DNA of 64,000 nucleotides from an uncultured Tessaracoccus sp. (GCF_943914565.1 NZ_CALUCN010000012.1:18974-82973), one strand, 5' to 3'; shown: positions 46,118-55,443, counted from the first letter of the stretch. Program-made: numbers and translations. The notes: generated by a model not told the origin, from the letters alone.

Positions 46118-47124
46118 GCGAGCCGCAGGGGGAGTTCCTCGTCTATCGGCGCGAGGACGGCTCCGCCGAGGTGGAGGTCCGCCTCGTCGACGACACGCTC
46201 TGGCTCACGCAGCAGCAGATCGCGGAGCTGTTCCAGACGTCGCGCGAGAACGTCGTGATGCACCTGCGCAACGTGTACGACGAGGGAGAGCTGGAGCAGG
46301 AGGCAACCTGTAAGGATCTCTTACAGGTTCGCACCGAGGGTAGCCGAACCGTGCGCAGGAACATCCCCCACTTCAATCTCGACGCCATCATCTCCGTCGG
46401 CTACCGAGTCAAGAGTCGACTCGCGACCCAGTTCCGCATCTGGGCGACGCAGCGTCTGCGCGAGTACCTCGTCAAGGGCTTCACCATGGACGACGAGAAG
46501 CTCGCCAACCTGGGCGGCGGCACGTACTGGCGGGAGCTCCTCGAACGTATCCGGGCCATCCGCGCCTCGGAAAAGGTGCTGCACCGGCAGGTCCTCGAGC
46601 TGTACGCGACGAGCATCGACTACGACAAGGACGCGCCGGAGACGCGCGAGTTCTTCAAGGTCGTGCAGAACAAGCTGCACTTCGCGGCCCACGGGCACAC
46701 CGCCCCGGAGGTCGTGTTCGACCGGGCCGACGCCGCGAAGCCGAACATGGGGCTCACCAGTTTCCCCGGGGCCCGGCCACGCAAGGCCGACGTCACCGTC
46801 GCCAAGAACTACCTGAACGAGTTCGAGCTGCAGCAGCTCGGCACCTTGGTCTCGGCATACTTCGACGCCGCCGAGTTCCGCGCACAGCGGCACCAGCCGA
46901 CGCACATGCGCGACTGGCTCCAACACCTCGACGTCATGCTCACCGCCATGGGTGCGCACGTCCTCGACGGGAAGGGAGCGATCTCCCGAGCCCAGGCGGA
47001 CGCCAAGGCGTTCGCGGAGTACGACCAGTACCGGGCCCAGTGCGCACAGGAACAGTCGGACGTCGAGGCTGCGTACCTGGAGAATCTCAAGCAGGTCCAG
47101 CGTGAGGTGGAGGAACAGGAATGA
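46114..47124 (+). CDS. rhuM: RhuM family protein within the type I R-M operon
   Basis: A 336-residue RhuM-family protein. The N-terminal half has the Fic-accessory-like winged segment typical of the family (LWLTQQQIAELFQTSRENVV, NLDAIISVGYRVKSRLATQF, FRIWATQRLREYLVKGF). The C-terminal half is helical (KNYLNEFELQQLGTLVSAYF). RhuM was first named from a Salmonella pathogenicity island, and homologues are frequent in type I R-M operons; the function is not settled. The start is GTG 46114, overlapping hsdM, and its stop overlaps hsdS (ATGA). The tight fit argues for a role tied to the restriction system. Confidence 0.88.
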   Translation: MSEPQGEFLVYRREDGSAEVEVRLVDDTLWLTQQQIAELFQTSRENVVMHLRNVYDEGELEQEATCKDLLQVRTEGSRTVRRNIPHFNLDAIISVGYRVKSRLATQFRIWATQRLREYLVKGFTMDDEKLANLGGGTYWRELLERIRAIRASEKVLHRQVLELYATSIDYDKDAPETREFFKVVQNKLHFAAHGHTAPEVVFDRADAAKPNMGLTSFPGARPRKADVTVAKNYLNEFELQQLGTLVSAYFDAAEFRAQRHQPTHMRDWLQHLDVMLTAMGAHVLDGKGAISRAQADAKAFAEYDQYRAQCAQEQSDVEAAYLENLKQVQREVEEQE

Positions 47125-48344
47125 ACCACATCGAACGGATGCTCGAGGAGCTTGCGCCAAAAGGCGTGGAGCACCTGCCACTGGGGGCTGTCGGAACGTT
47201 CACGCGAGGGAACGGCCTGCAGAAGAAGGATTTGAGGAATGAGGGCGTTCCCGCGATTCACTACGGCCAAATCTACACCCACTATGGGGTGAGCGCGCGG
47301 GTGACCAAGGACTACGTGTCCCAAGAAGTGATGTCCAAGGCGACGCTCGCGAGGCCGGGAGACGTCATCATTGCGGACACCAGTGAGAACGATGAGGATC
47401 TGGGGCGCTCAGTGGCATGGATTGGACCGCAAGAGGTCGCGGTCAGCAACCACACAATCATCGTCACGCCAGTGGCGCTCGACCCTGTGTATCTGTCCTA
47501 CTTCATGCGCTCCGAAGGGTTCCAACGGCAGAAGCGAAAGTTGGTCTTCGGCACCAAGGTTCGTTCGATCTCCTTGGAGAGCGCCAAGAAGATTGAGATT
47601 CCTGTTCCTCCGTTTGCGGTGCAGCAAGAAATCGTGAGAATATTGGACAAGTTCACCCGGCTGGAAGCGGAGCTGGAAGCGGAGCTGGAAGCCCGACGCC
47701 AGCAGTATTCGGCCTGCTTGGGGTTGCTGTTCAAGTCTCTGCCGGAAGGCTCCTTCTCTTGGTCTACGCTGGGTGGTGTGTGTACGAAGGTCACGTCCGG
47801 TGGGACGCCAAGCTCGCGACGGAAAGAGTTTTATGGTGGCGGCATTCCGTGGCTCCGGACGCAAGAGGTGCAGTTCACAAGAGTCAGTGCAACACGGGAG
47901 ACTATCTCTGAGTTGGGGCTCGAGAATTCGAGTGCGCATTGGATTCCTCAGCATTGCGTGATCGTGGCAATGTATGGTGCCACGGCTGCCAAGGCAGCGA
48001 TCAACCTTATTCCGCTTACGACGAATCAGGCTTGCTGCAATCTGCAGGTGGATCCGAATGTTTGTGACTTCGAGTACGTGTATTACTGGATAACGAGCCA
48101 GTATCCGCAGCTGAAGAGCTGGGGTGAGGGCAGTCAGAACAATCTTAATGCTAGAAAGATTAAGTCCTTCCCCATACCTGTTCCGTCCTTGGGGGTCCAG
48201 CGCACTATCGCAGGAGAGCTGGAGAAATTTGACACGCTGGTCAGCGACATGTCCGTCGGCCTCCCCGCCGAGCTGGCCGCTCGTCGGAAGCAGTACGAGT
48301 ACTACCGGGACAAGCTGTTGACGTTCAAGGAGAAGGCGGCGTGA
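47121..48344 (+). CDS. hsdS: Type I restriction-modification specificity subunit HsdS
   Basis: A 407-residue protein that sets the bipartite DNA target. First target-recognition domain about residues 15-150 (LGAVGTFTRGNGLQKKDL). Central conserved helix about 155-205 (PPFAVQQEIVRILDKFTRLE). Second recognition domain about 215-350 (GGVCTKVTSGGTPSSRRKEF). Final conserved helix (LGVQRTIAGELEKFDTLVSD). The central helix contains a 12-bp tandem repeat coding LEAE (47661-47692). Base use in 47200-48200 is more A/T-rich than the flanking hsd genes, as expected for exchanged recognition domains. Confidence 0.94.
   Translation: MNHIERMLEELAPKGVEHLPLGAVGTFTRGNGLQKKDLRNEGVPAIHYGQIYTHYGVSARVTKDYVSQEVMSKATLARPGDVIIADTSENDEDLGRSVAWIGPQEVAVSNHTIIVTPVALDPVYLSYFMRSEGFQRQKRKLVFGTKVRSISLESAKKIEIPVPPFAVQQEIVRILDKFTRLEAELEAELEARRQQYSACLGLLFKSLPEGSFSWSTLGGVCTKVTSGGTPSSRRKEFYGGGIPWLRTQEVQFTRVSATRETISELGLENSSAHWIPQHCVIVAMYGATAAKAAINLIPLTTNQACCNLQVDPNVCDFEYVYYWITSQYPQLKSWGEGSQNNLNARKIKSFPIPVPSLGVQRTIAGELEKFDTLVSDMSVGLPAELAARRKQYEYYRDKLLTFKEKAA
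47661..47692 (+). repeat. 12-bp tandem repeat in the HsdS central helix
   Basis: CTGGAAGCGGAG occurs twice, then CTGGAAGC, coding LEAELEAELEA between the two target-recognition domains. In EcoR124-type systems the number of short TAEL-type repeats here sets the spacer length of the recognition site. The unit is a multiple of 3, so slippage would change spacing without a frameshift. Confidence 0.8.
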
Positions 48345-49243
48345 CCGGCAAGCACATCGAGCTGTTCCTGGTGTCGGGGGAGCCGGGTGGCATCACGACG
48401 GCGGAGATCGCGGGGTGGACGGGCCGGCTGCTCGCCGGTCCCCGCGCGGAGCTGGCGCAGGTCCTCGCCCGCGAGGAAGCACAGCGCAACGGTGCGTACG
48501 TGCTGCTCGGGCCGGACCCGGATGCCGTCGAGGGATTGCGCGCCTACATCGGGCGCACCGAGGACTTCACCCGGCGCATGCGGGACCACCATGGCAAGAA
48601 GGACTGGTGGGAACGGCTGGTGCTCATCAGTAGCCGTGAGGACTCCTTCAACGAAGGGCACTGGGGATACCTCGAAGCCCGCATGGTGGAAGTCGCCAAG
48701 GCCGCCCAGCGCTGCTCCTTGGACGACAACCGGCAGACCCCGCAGCCTCGCAAGCTCTCCGAGGCGCAGCGGTCGGACGTCGAGGCCTTCCTGGCAGAGG
48801 TCCGGGTGGTGTTGCCCGTGCTGGGGGTCAACATCCTTCGTTCCCGACGGCAGAAGCCGGAGGTGCCGGCGCCGGCCGCCTCCTCGTCGCCTGTCTTCCA
48901 CTGCCGACGCCGGAAGAAGGGCGTCGACGCTCACGCGCAGTTGGTGGACGGTGAGTTCTTCCTGCTCGCCGGGTCGCGCGTCGTCGCGGAGTGGCCGCTG
49001 CCGGACCCGACGGCAGCCCGCTACCGCGCCTACTCGAGTTTCGCCGAGCACCACGACAAGCTGGTGCAGGACGGCTCCATCGAGATCCGCGACGGGTTCG
49101 GTGAGGTCGTGCGCGACGTCGTGTTCTCGTCGCCGTCGCGCGCCGGAGCCGTGGTCACGGGTACTTCGTGCAACGGGCGCACGGCGTGGGTCGCGGACGA
49201 CGACACCACTTTCGGGGACTGGGAGGAGCGCCGTCATGCGTGA
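48341..49243 (+). CDS. GIY-YIG nuclease-type protein with C-terminal DUF4357
   Basis: A 300-residue protein. The N-terminal GIY-YIG-like domain (about residues 40-115) has GAYVLLGP, LRAYIGRTEDFTRRMRDHHG, WERLVLISS and the Glu in HWGYLEARMVE. The C-terminal domain (about 190-295) is DUF4357-like (AYSSFAEHHDKLVQDGSIEI, VFSSPSRAGAVVTGTSCNGR). Such proteins occur next to type I R-M genes and may be accessory nucleases; the exact role is unknown. ATG 48341 overlaps the hsdS stop, and its stop lies 8 bp into hsdR. Confidence 0.85.
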   Translation: MTGKHIELFLVSGEPGGITTAEIAGWTGRLLAGPRAELAQVLAREEAQRNGAYVLLGPDPDAVEGLRAYIGRTEDFTRRMRDHHGKKDWWERLVLISSREDSFNEGHWGYLEARMVEVAKAAQRCSLDDNRQTPQPRKLSEAQRSDVEAFLAEVRVVLPVLGVNILRSRRQKPEVPAPAASSSPVFHCRRRKKGVDAHAQLVDGEFFLLAGSRVVAEWPLPDPTAARYRAYSSFAEHHDKLVQDGSIEIRDGFGEVVRDVVFSSPSRAGAVVTGTSCNGRTAWVADDDTTFGDWEERRHA

Positions 49244-52200
49244 GCAGGAGCGTCGGAAGTTTGACCCGATCGCGGTCTCGTCGGAGAGCACCGTCATCGC
49301 GGAGTACATCCCCGACGAGGAGCAGGAGACGGCCTACCAGTCCGAGGCGCAGCTCGAGCAGGAGCTGATCGATGTTCTGCGGTCGCAGGCCTACGAGTAC
49401 CTCCCCGTGCACACGGAGACGCAGCTCGTCGCCAACCTTCGTCGGCAGCTCGAACGCCTGAATGACCTGACGTTCTCCGACGCCGAGTGGCGACAGTTCT
49501 ACTCGGAGCGGATCGCGAGCGCCAACGACGGCATCGAGGAGAAGACGGTCCGCATCCAGGAGGACCACATCCAGCTCCTTCGGCGCGACGACGGGTCGAT
49601 CAAGAATGTGCGGCTGATCGACAAGGAGAACATCCACAACAACCGTCTGCAGGTCATCAACCAGTACGAGGTGGGTGCCGGCGAGGGCGGCGCGCGGTAC
49701 GCGAACCGCTACGACGTCACGATCCTCGTCAACGGGCTCCCGATGGTGCACGTCGAGTTGAAGCGCCGCGGCGTTGACATCCGGGAGGCGTTCAACCAGA
49801 TCAACCGCTACCAGCGCGACAGCTTCTGGGCGGGCTCGGGGCTGTTCGAGTACGTGCAGTTGTTCGTGATCTCCAACGGCACGCTCACCAAGTACTACTC
49901 CAACACGACGAGGCGTCAGCACCTGAGCGAGTCGTCGGGTTCGCGGCGCACCAAGCGCACGTCGAACTCCTTCGAGTTCACTTCGTGGTGGGCCGACGCG
50001 CAGAACCGCCCGCTGCAGGACCTCCGGTCGTTCGCGCGCACGTTCTTCGCGAAGCACACGCTGCTGAACATCCTCACCAAGTACTGCGTGCTCACTGTGG
50101 ACCGGCTCCTGCTCGTCATGCGGCCGTACCAGATCGTCGCGACGGAGCGGATCCTGCAACGCATCGCGATCTCGACGAACTACCGGCAGCTCGGCACCGT
50201 CGCTGCCGGCGGCTACGTCTGGCACACCACCGGCTCGGGCAAGACCCTCACGTCCTTCAAGACCGCGCAGCTCGCCACCAAGCTCCCTGACATCGACAAG
50301 GTGCTCTTCGTCGTGGACCGCAAGGACCTCGACCACCAGACCATGCGCGAGTACAACCGCTTCCAGGAGGGAGCGGCCAACTCGAACGACTCCACCGCGG
50401 TGCTCAAGCGGCAGCTCGAGGACCCGGGCGCGCGCATCATCGTCACGACGATTCAGAAGCTCTCGAACTTCATCAGCCGGTACAAGGGGCACGAGGTCTT
50501 CGCCCGGCACGTGGTCATCGTCTTCGACGAGTGCCACCGCTCGCAGTTCGGCGACATGCACGCCGCCATCACCCGCGCCTTCAAGCGCTACCACCTCTTC
50601 GGCTTCACGGGCACTCCGATCTTCGCCGAGAACGCGGGCAGCGGCGGCAACCCGAGCCTCAAGACCACCGAGCAGGCATTCGGGGAGAAGCTGCACACCT
50701 ACACCATCGTCGACGCGATCACGGACAAGAACGTCCTGCCCTTCCGCATCGACTACGTGAATACCGTGAAGGTCGGCAATCCTGACGACCGGCAGGTCTC
50801 CGCCATCGACACCGAACGCGCGCTGCTCGCGCCTGAGCGTGTCACCGAGATCGTGCGGTATGTCCTCGAACATTTCGACCAGAAGACGAAGCGCTCCGAA
50901 CACTACGCGTTGGGGGAGCGACGGGTGCGCGGCTTCAACGCCCTGTTCGCCACCGCGTCGATCGACGCCGCGCGCGCCTACTACGACGCCTTCCAACGGA
51001 TCCAGGAGGGGTTGCCGTCGGATAAGCAGCTCAAGGTGGGGCTCATCTACTCCTTCAGCGCCAATGACGACGTCGACGGCATCCTCGACGAGGGCAGCTT
51101 GGACATCGGGGAGTGGCCGACGAGCGCCCGGACGTTCCTCGGGGATGCGATCAAGGACTACAACGCGATGTTCGGCACGTCCTTCGACACGACCGCGCAG
51201 CAGTTCGAGCGCTACTACAAGGACCTCTCGCGCCGGATCAAGGAGCGCGAGATCGACCTCGTGATCGTGGTCAACATGTTCCTGACGGGCTTCGACGCCA
51301 CCACGCTGAACACGCTCTTCGTCGACAAGAACCTCCGCTCGCACGGGTTGATCCAGGCGTTCTCGCGCACGAACCGCATCCTCAACTCCGTGAAGACCTA
51401 CGGCAACATCGTCTCGTTCCGCAACCTCGAGCAGGAGACCAACGACGCGATCGCGCTGTTCGGCAACAAGGACGCTCGCGGCATCGTGCTCATGAAGCCG
51501 TACGGCGACTACCACGCGGAGTACGCGCGCAAGGTCGAGGAATTGCATGCGCTGTATCCCTTGGGTGTCTCCATCGTTGGGGAGACGGCGCAGAAGGGGT
51601 TCATCGAGTTGTTCGGCGCGGTCCTGCGGCTGCACAACATCCTCGCTGGCTTCGACGAGTTCGCCGGTGACGAGCTGCTCACCGACCGCGAGGCGCAGGA
51701 TTACCGCAGCGTCTACCTGGACCTGTACGCCGAGTTCCGCGGCAACCGCGATGCCGAACGCGAGCGGATCGAGGATGACGTCGTCTTCGAGATCGAGCTG
51801 GTGAAGCAGGTCGAGATCAACGTCGACTACATCTTGATGCTCGTCGACAAGTACCGCGCGGTGCGCGGCGACGGGGAGGACCAGGAGGTGCGCGCCGAGA
51901 TCACGCGCGCGGTCAACGCGAGCCCCACGCTGCGCAGCAAGCGGGACCTCGTCGAGGCCTTCGTCGACCAGCTCTCCACCGACGGCCGCGTCGACGAGGA
52001 ATGGAATGCGTGGATCGCCGCCCGGCGCGAGGCCGAGCTCGACCAGATCATCACCGACGAACACCTCCGCCCCGACGAGGCGCGCCTCTTCATGGCCCAG
52101 GCCTTCCGTGACGGACAGGTCCACACCAGCGGCACGGGCATCACCCGTGTCCTACCGCCGATGTCCCGGTTCACGCCGAGCGCCGGCCACGTGGAGAAGA

Positions 52201-52298
52201 AACGCCGGGTCATCGAACGCCTCGAGACCTTCTTCGAGCGCTTCTTCAACCTGAGCAAGCCAGCGGGGGGATCCGGCAGCGCTGAACGCGTCGGCTAG
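49236..52298 (+). CDS. hsdR: Type I restriction enzyme subunit HsdR
   Basis: A 1020-residue motor and nuclease subunit that translocates and cuts unmodified DNA. Endonuclease domain: YDVTILVNGLPMVHVELKRR near residues 155-175 (D and ExK catalytic set). SF2 helicase: Walker A HTTGSGKTLTS near 332, VVDRKDLDHQ, DEAH-type box DECHRSQFG near 431, FGFTGTPIF, and QAFSRTNRILN near 710. A C-terminal helical domain follows to residue 1020. ATG 49236 has GGGAGGAG upstream. Its stop codon lies in the CTAG shared with the convergent Abi gene. Confidence 0.96.
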   Translation: MREQERRKFDPIAVSSESTVIAEYIPDEEQETAYQSEAQLEQELIDVLRSQAYEYLPVHTETQLVANLRRQLERLNDLTFSDAEWRQFYSERIASANDGIEEKTVRIQEDHIQLLRRDDGSIKNVRLIDKENIHNNRLQVINQYEVGAGEGGARYANRYDVTILVNGLPMVHVELKRRGVDIREAFNQINRYQRDSFWAGSGLFEYVQLFVISNGTLTKYYSNTTRRQHLSESSGSRRTKRTSNSFEFTSWWADAQNRPLQDLRSFARTFFAKHTLLNILTKYCVLTVDRLLLVMRPYQIVATERILQRIAISTNYRQLGTVAAGGYVWHTTGSGKTLTSFKTAQLATKLPDIDKVLFVVDRKDLDHQTMREYNRFQEGAANSNDSTAVLKRQLEDPGARIIVTTIQKLSNFISRYKGHEVFARHVVIVFDECHRSQFGDMHAAITRAFKRYHLFGFTGTPIFAENAGSGGNPSLKTTEQAFGEKLHTYTIVDAITDKNVLPFRIDYVNTVKVGNPDDRQVSAIDTERALLAPERVTEIVRYVLEHFDQKTKRSEHYALGERRVRGFNALFATASIDAARAYYDAFQRIQEGLPSDKQLKVGLIYSFSANDDVDGILDEGSLDIGEWPTSARTFLGDAIKDYNAMFGTSFDTTAQQFERYYKDLSRRIKEREIDLVIVVNMFLTGFDATTLNTLFVDKNLRSHGLIQAFSRTNRILNSVKTYGNIVSFRNLEQETNDAIALFGNKDARGIVLMKPYGDYHAEYARKVEELHALYPLGVSIVGETAQKGFIELFGAVLRLHNILAGFDEFAGDELLTDREAQDYRSVYLDLYAEFRGNRDAERERIEDDVVFEIELVKQVEINVDYILMLVDKYRAVRGDGEDQEVRAEITRAVNASPTLRSKRDLVEAFVDQLSTDGRVDEEWNAWIAARREAELDQIITDEHLRPDEARLFMAQAFRDGQVHTSGTGITRVLPPMSRFTPSAGHVEKKRRVIERLETFFERFFNLSKPAGGSGSAERVG

Positions 52299-53251
52299 AG
52301 TCTCTGGTCCCACTCCTCGGGAAGTCCGAGCGCCTTGGAGCGTACGAGAGGGTTGGGCAAGAACTCATCGCGGAGAAGCGCGACCACCTTTTCGGGCCAG
52401 GTGGTGCCGGGGCAGATCGTGCGGATCAGCTGGGTCATCATCGTCAGCGCGCCGAACACGCGCTCACTCTGCCGCTCGGGCAGCTGGCGGAACTCAGGCC
52501 GGTCTCTCAATGCAGGGGTGGGTGCGGGCATGAGGGACCGGTTCCACAGCCGTCCGTGGTGCGCGCAGATGTTGCGAACGATCGTCAACTGCTCCAGCCA
52601 GCGAGCCAGCGGCGAGTGTTTCTTGGCCTTGTTCTGCTGCGACTTCGAGAGGCGATCGAGTGCCAATGTCACGCCCAATCCTTCTGCGACGTGGCGTTGG
52701 TCCTTTGTCGGCAACCCCTCGAACAGCCGCGATACGTCGGCGAAATCCAGAACGTCCGCCAAGACCCAGAACGGGTACTGCCCCCCGTACTCGTTGTCGT
52801 GGTGACGGATCGCTTCGTTGTGCTTCCTTGCGCGAATCGCACGCTTCTTGGCGGTCTCCAACCATGCAGCGTGCTTGAAGGAGTCGCGAAAACGACTCGG
52901 ATCGCGGTACGCCAGCGCGTCTGTGGAGCACAGCAGGTCCCCGACGTGGGCGCGCACCGCGACCTCGATCCTCTCCATGCCATCATGGACAAGGGTCCGC
53001 AGCTTCCGGTCCGCTTCGTACAGCGCAGCGACATGGTGGAACGTGATCGGGGCATCGAACTTGTCCGTGCGCCGCTCCGATGCATCGCGAGCCTTGGCGG
53101 GGTACCAATACGCTGAGAGCCGGTAGTACCCCACGTGCGGGAGCCACTGGCGAGCGAGCGCTTCATCCACGTCCATCCCGCGGCTCCTCAGCAGCAGGAT
53201 CTGCTCCGTGGTGGTGGTCGGGCGCTTGAGTGGGCGAGGGGCGTGGTCCAT
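52295..53251 (-). CDS. Abi_2 (AbiD/AbiF-like) family protein, putative abortive infection HEPN protein
   Basis: A 318-residue protein of the Abi_2 family. The N-terminus has KRPTTTTEQILLLRSRGMDV and YYRLSAYWYPAKA, standard for this group. The C-terminal HEPN signature RNICAHHGRLWNR near residue 245 (R-x4-H) is the proposed RNase active site. Family members abort phage infection in lactococci. ATG 53251 is chosen from the family N-terminus; an upstream open extension has no family similarity. It converges on hsdR, and the two stop codons share the palindrome CTAG (52295-52298). The 5' flank (53252-53419) holds nothing else recognised. Confidence 0.88.
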   Translation of the reverse strand: MDHAPRPLKRPTTTTEQILLLRSRGMDVDEALARQWLPHVGYYRLSAYWYPAKARDASERRTDKFDAPITFHHVAALYEADRKLRTLVHDGMERIEVAVRAHVGDLLCSTDALAYRDPSRFRDSFKHAAWLETAKKRAIRARKHNEAIRHHDNEYGGQYPFWVLADVLDFADVSRLFEGLPTKDQRHVAEGLGVTLALDRLSKSQQNKAKKHSPLARWLEQLTIVRNICAHHGRLWNRSLMPAPTPALRDRPEFRQLPERQSERVFGALTMMTQLIRTICPGTTWPEKVVALLRDEFLPNPLVRSKALGLPEEWDQRL

Positions 53252-53419
53252 GTTCTGACCCTTGAACAGAGATCCAGCCCACTCTCGAAGCATCGAGGCG
53301 GGCTGAACGATTGTTAGAAAGTGTAGCACGTAGTGCTGCCGGACGGCACAATGCCCAGCGTGGCCGTGGTCTGTCTGATCGAGCACGTTGCCGTCTACGC
53401 CCTGCGTTCGCAGCCCGAC

Positions 53420-54784
53420 TCAGCGTTCCTCGAGCGCGAGTCCGCGCTGTTCGGGCAGGAACAGCCCGGCCGCCATCGCGAGCGCGAACATCGCGGCGAG
53501 CAGGCCGAACACCACGCCGAGTCCCATCGGGGCGAGCAGGGGCACGACGATCGGCGCCAGCATGGCCGCCACCCGGCCGAACGCCGTCGCCGCGCCCGCG
53601 CCCGAGGCGCGGCCCGTCGTCGGGTACACCTCCGGCGTGATCGCGTAGAGCGCGCCCCACGCGCCGAGGTTGAAGAAACTGAGCGCGCAGCCGAACGCCA
53701 TCGTCACGCTGTACTGCCAGCCCGTGGACCCGGGCGCCACCGCCTCCGCGACCTGCCCTGCGAAGCCGAATCCCACCGCGCTGATCGCCGACCCGCCGAG
53801 GAACGCCACCAACGTCGCCCGCCGTCCCCACACCTCGATCAGCACCGCCGCCACGAGGTACCCCGGCAGCTGCGCGAGCGTCATCAGCAGCGTGAACTCG
53901 AAGCTCTTCACCATCGTCAGCCCGCTGCGGTGCAGCAGCGTCGGGATCCAGATGAACGCCCCGTAGTACGAGAAGTTCACCCCGAACCACACCAGCCACA
54001 GCGCCACCGTCCGCCGCCGGAGCCTGGCCCCGAACAGCTCGCGCAGGCTCACCTTCGCAGCCGCCGCGGGCTCGTCGCGCACCACTGCCGTCCCCGACGG
54101 TGGCTCGACCCCCGCGGACCGCTCCCACTCGCGCACCACCAGCTCGGCCTCGCCGTGACGCCCCTTGGCTTCGAGGAACCGCACCGACTCCGGCAGGCGC
54201 AGCCGCACCACGATCGACCACAGCGCCGGCACCTTGCCGAGCGCGAGCGCCCAACGCCAGCCGTTCGCCAGCGGCACGACGACGTACCCGATCAGCGCGG
54301 CCGCGAGCCACCCCACGGCCCAGAACGACTCGAGCGCCACCACCACCCGCCCGCGGATCCGCTTCGGCGAGTACTCGCTCACCAGTGTCGACGCCACCGG
54401 CAGCTCACCGCCGAGGCCCATCCCGACGACGAAGCGCAGCGCGACGAGCATCGCCAGCCCGCCCGACAGCGCGGAGAGCCCCGTCGCGAGCCCGTAGACG
54501 AGCAGCGTCAGCGCGAACACCTGACGGCGCCCGATCCGATCGGCGAGCACCCCGCACACCGACGCGCCCACGGCCATGCCGACGAACCCCGCCGACGCCA
54601 ACAGCGACTGCTGCCCGCCCGAGAGCGCCCACTCCTTCGTGACCGCCAACATGATGAACGAGATGAGCCCCACGTCCATCGCGTCGAGGGCCCAGCCCAC
54701 GCCGGAGCCGAACAGGAGGGTGGTGTGCTTCGCGCCGTAGGGGAGCCGGTCGAGCCGCTCGGTGCGCGTCAAGGATTCGGACAC
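53420..54784 (-). CDS. MFS transporter, sugar-porter/NiaP-like
   Basis: A 454-residue protein with 12 predicted membrane helices. The first motif is GVGWALDAMDVGLISFIM (acidic residues in TM1, as in NiaP/aromatic-acid type carriers). ADRIGRRQVFALTLL is the loop 2-3 motif, RFVVGMGLGGELPVASTLVS is TM4, and EYSPKRIRGR is the sugar-porter-type motif. The second half has EVWGRRATLVAFLGG. The substrate cannot be told from sequence; niacin, aromatic acids or sugars are options. GTG 54784 is preferred because TAGGAT lies 7 nt upstream (complement of 54792-54797); ATG 54802 is an alternative. Confidence 0.85.
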   Translation of the reverse strand: MSESLTRTERLDRLPYGAKHTTLLFGSGVGWALDAMDVGLISFIMLAVTKEWALSGGQQSLLASAGFVGMAVGASVCGVLADRIGRRQVFALTLLVYGLATGLSALSGGLAMLVALRFVVGMGLGGELPVASTLVSEYSPKRIRGRVVVALESFWAVGWLAAALIGYVVVPLANGWRWALALGKVPALWSIVVRLRLPESVRFLEAKGRHGEAELVVREWERSAGVEPPSGTAVVRDEPAAAAKVSLRELFGARLRRRTVALWLVWFGVNFSYYGAFIWIPTLLHRSGLTMVKSFEFTLLMTLAQLPGYLVAAVLIEVWGRRATLVAFLGGSAISAVGFGFAGQVAEAVAPGSTGWQYSVTMAFGCALSFFNLGAWGALYAITPEVYPTTGRASGAGAATAFGRVAAMLAPIVVPLLAPMGLGVVFGLLAAMFALAMAAGLFLPEQRGLALEER

Positions 54785-54831
54785 GCGCCGGATCCTACTC
54801 ATTCCCGCACGTCGCAGGCACAATGGATCCC

Positions 54832-55443
54832 ATGACCACGCCCATCGGAATCGTCACCTGCCTGCCCGCCGTCGACGTCGACGAGCTCGTCGCCTGCGTC
54901 GAGGTGCTCGTGCAGGAGCACCTCACGACGTTCGCCTGCGACACCACGAACCTCACCGAGCTGCGACGGGTGTTCGGCGCCCGCGCGACGTTCGGCGCCA
55001 TGGGCGTCGCCGACGTCGACCAGCTGGGCGACGCGGTCCAGGCCGGGGCCGACTTCGTGCTCGCCGACGCCGCCGACGAGCAGATGGCGACCTACGCCGC
55101 CGGCGCGGGCGCGACGTGGTTCGCCCCCGCGCTCACCCCGCTCGAGGTGCGCGCGGTGCTCGACCTCGGCGCGACGGGAGCGCTGCTCTGGCCGGCGGAG
55201 GTCGTCGGCCACGCGATGGCCGGCCACCTCGCGCGGATCGGGCTCATGGACCGCGTCGTGCCGATGGGCGGCGTCGGCGCCTTCGCGGCGGGGGAGTGGA
55301 TGAAGCACGGGGCGCCGGCGGCATGCGTCGACCAGATGCTGCTCGGCGACGCTCCGACGGGCGGCGACCTCGGTCAGCTGCGCGACCGGTGCACGTCGTT
55401 CCGCAAGGCCGCGACGCAGGCCCGGGCCACGTCGGAGGACTAG
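54832..55443 (+). CDS. KDPG/KHG aldolase-like protein lacking the Schiff-base lysine
   Basis: A 203-residue small TIM barrel with the overall layout of 2-keto-3-deoxygluconate-6-phosphate aldolase: FGAMGVADVDQLGDAVQAGA, DFVLADAADEQM, FAPALTPLEVRAVLDLGAT, and PMGGVGAFAAGEWMKHGA as the phosphate-binding GG loop. Where the family has K-x-F-P-A with the Schiff-base Lys, this protein has ALLWPAEVVG, and the usual EVTLRT Glu is also missing (ACDTTNLTE). It is therefore probably not a class I aldolase. ATG 54832 has CACAAT 7 nt upstream; ATG 54823 is possible. It diverges from the MFS gene. Confidence 0.75.
   Translation: MTTPIGIVTCLPAVDVDELVACVEVLVQEHLTTFACDTTNLTELRRVFGARATFGAMGVADVDQLGDAVQAGADFVLADAADEQMATYAAGAGATWFAPALTPLEVRAVLDLGATGALLWPAEVVGHAMAGHLARIGLMDRVVPMGGVGAFAAGEWMKHGAPAACVDQMLLGDAPTGGDLGQLRDRCTSFRKAATQARATSED

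Noticed and set aside
49155..52124. 989-codon minus-strand frame opposite hsdR
   Set aside because: Same GC-frame artefact; hsdR on the plus strand has all catalytic motifs.
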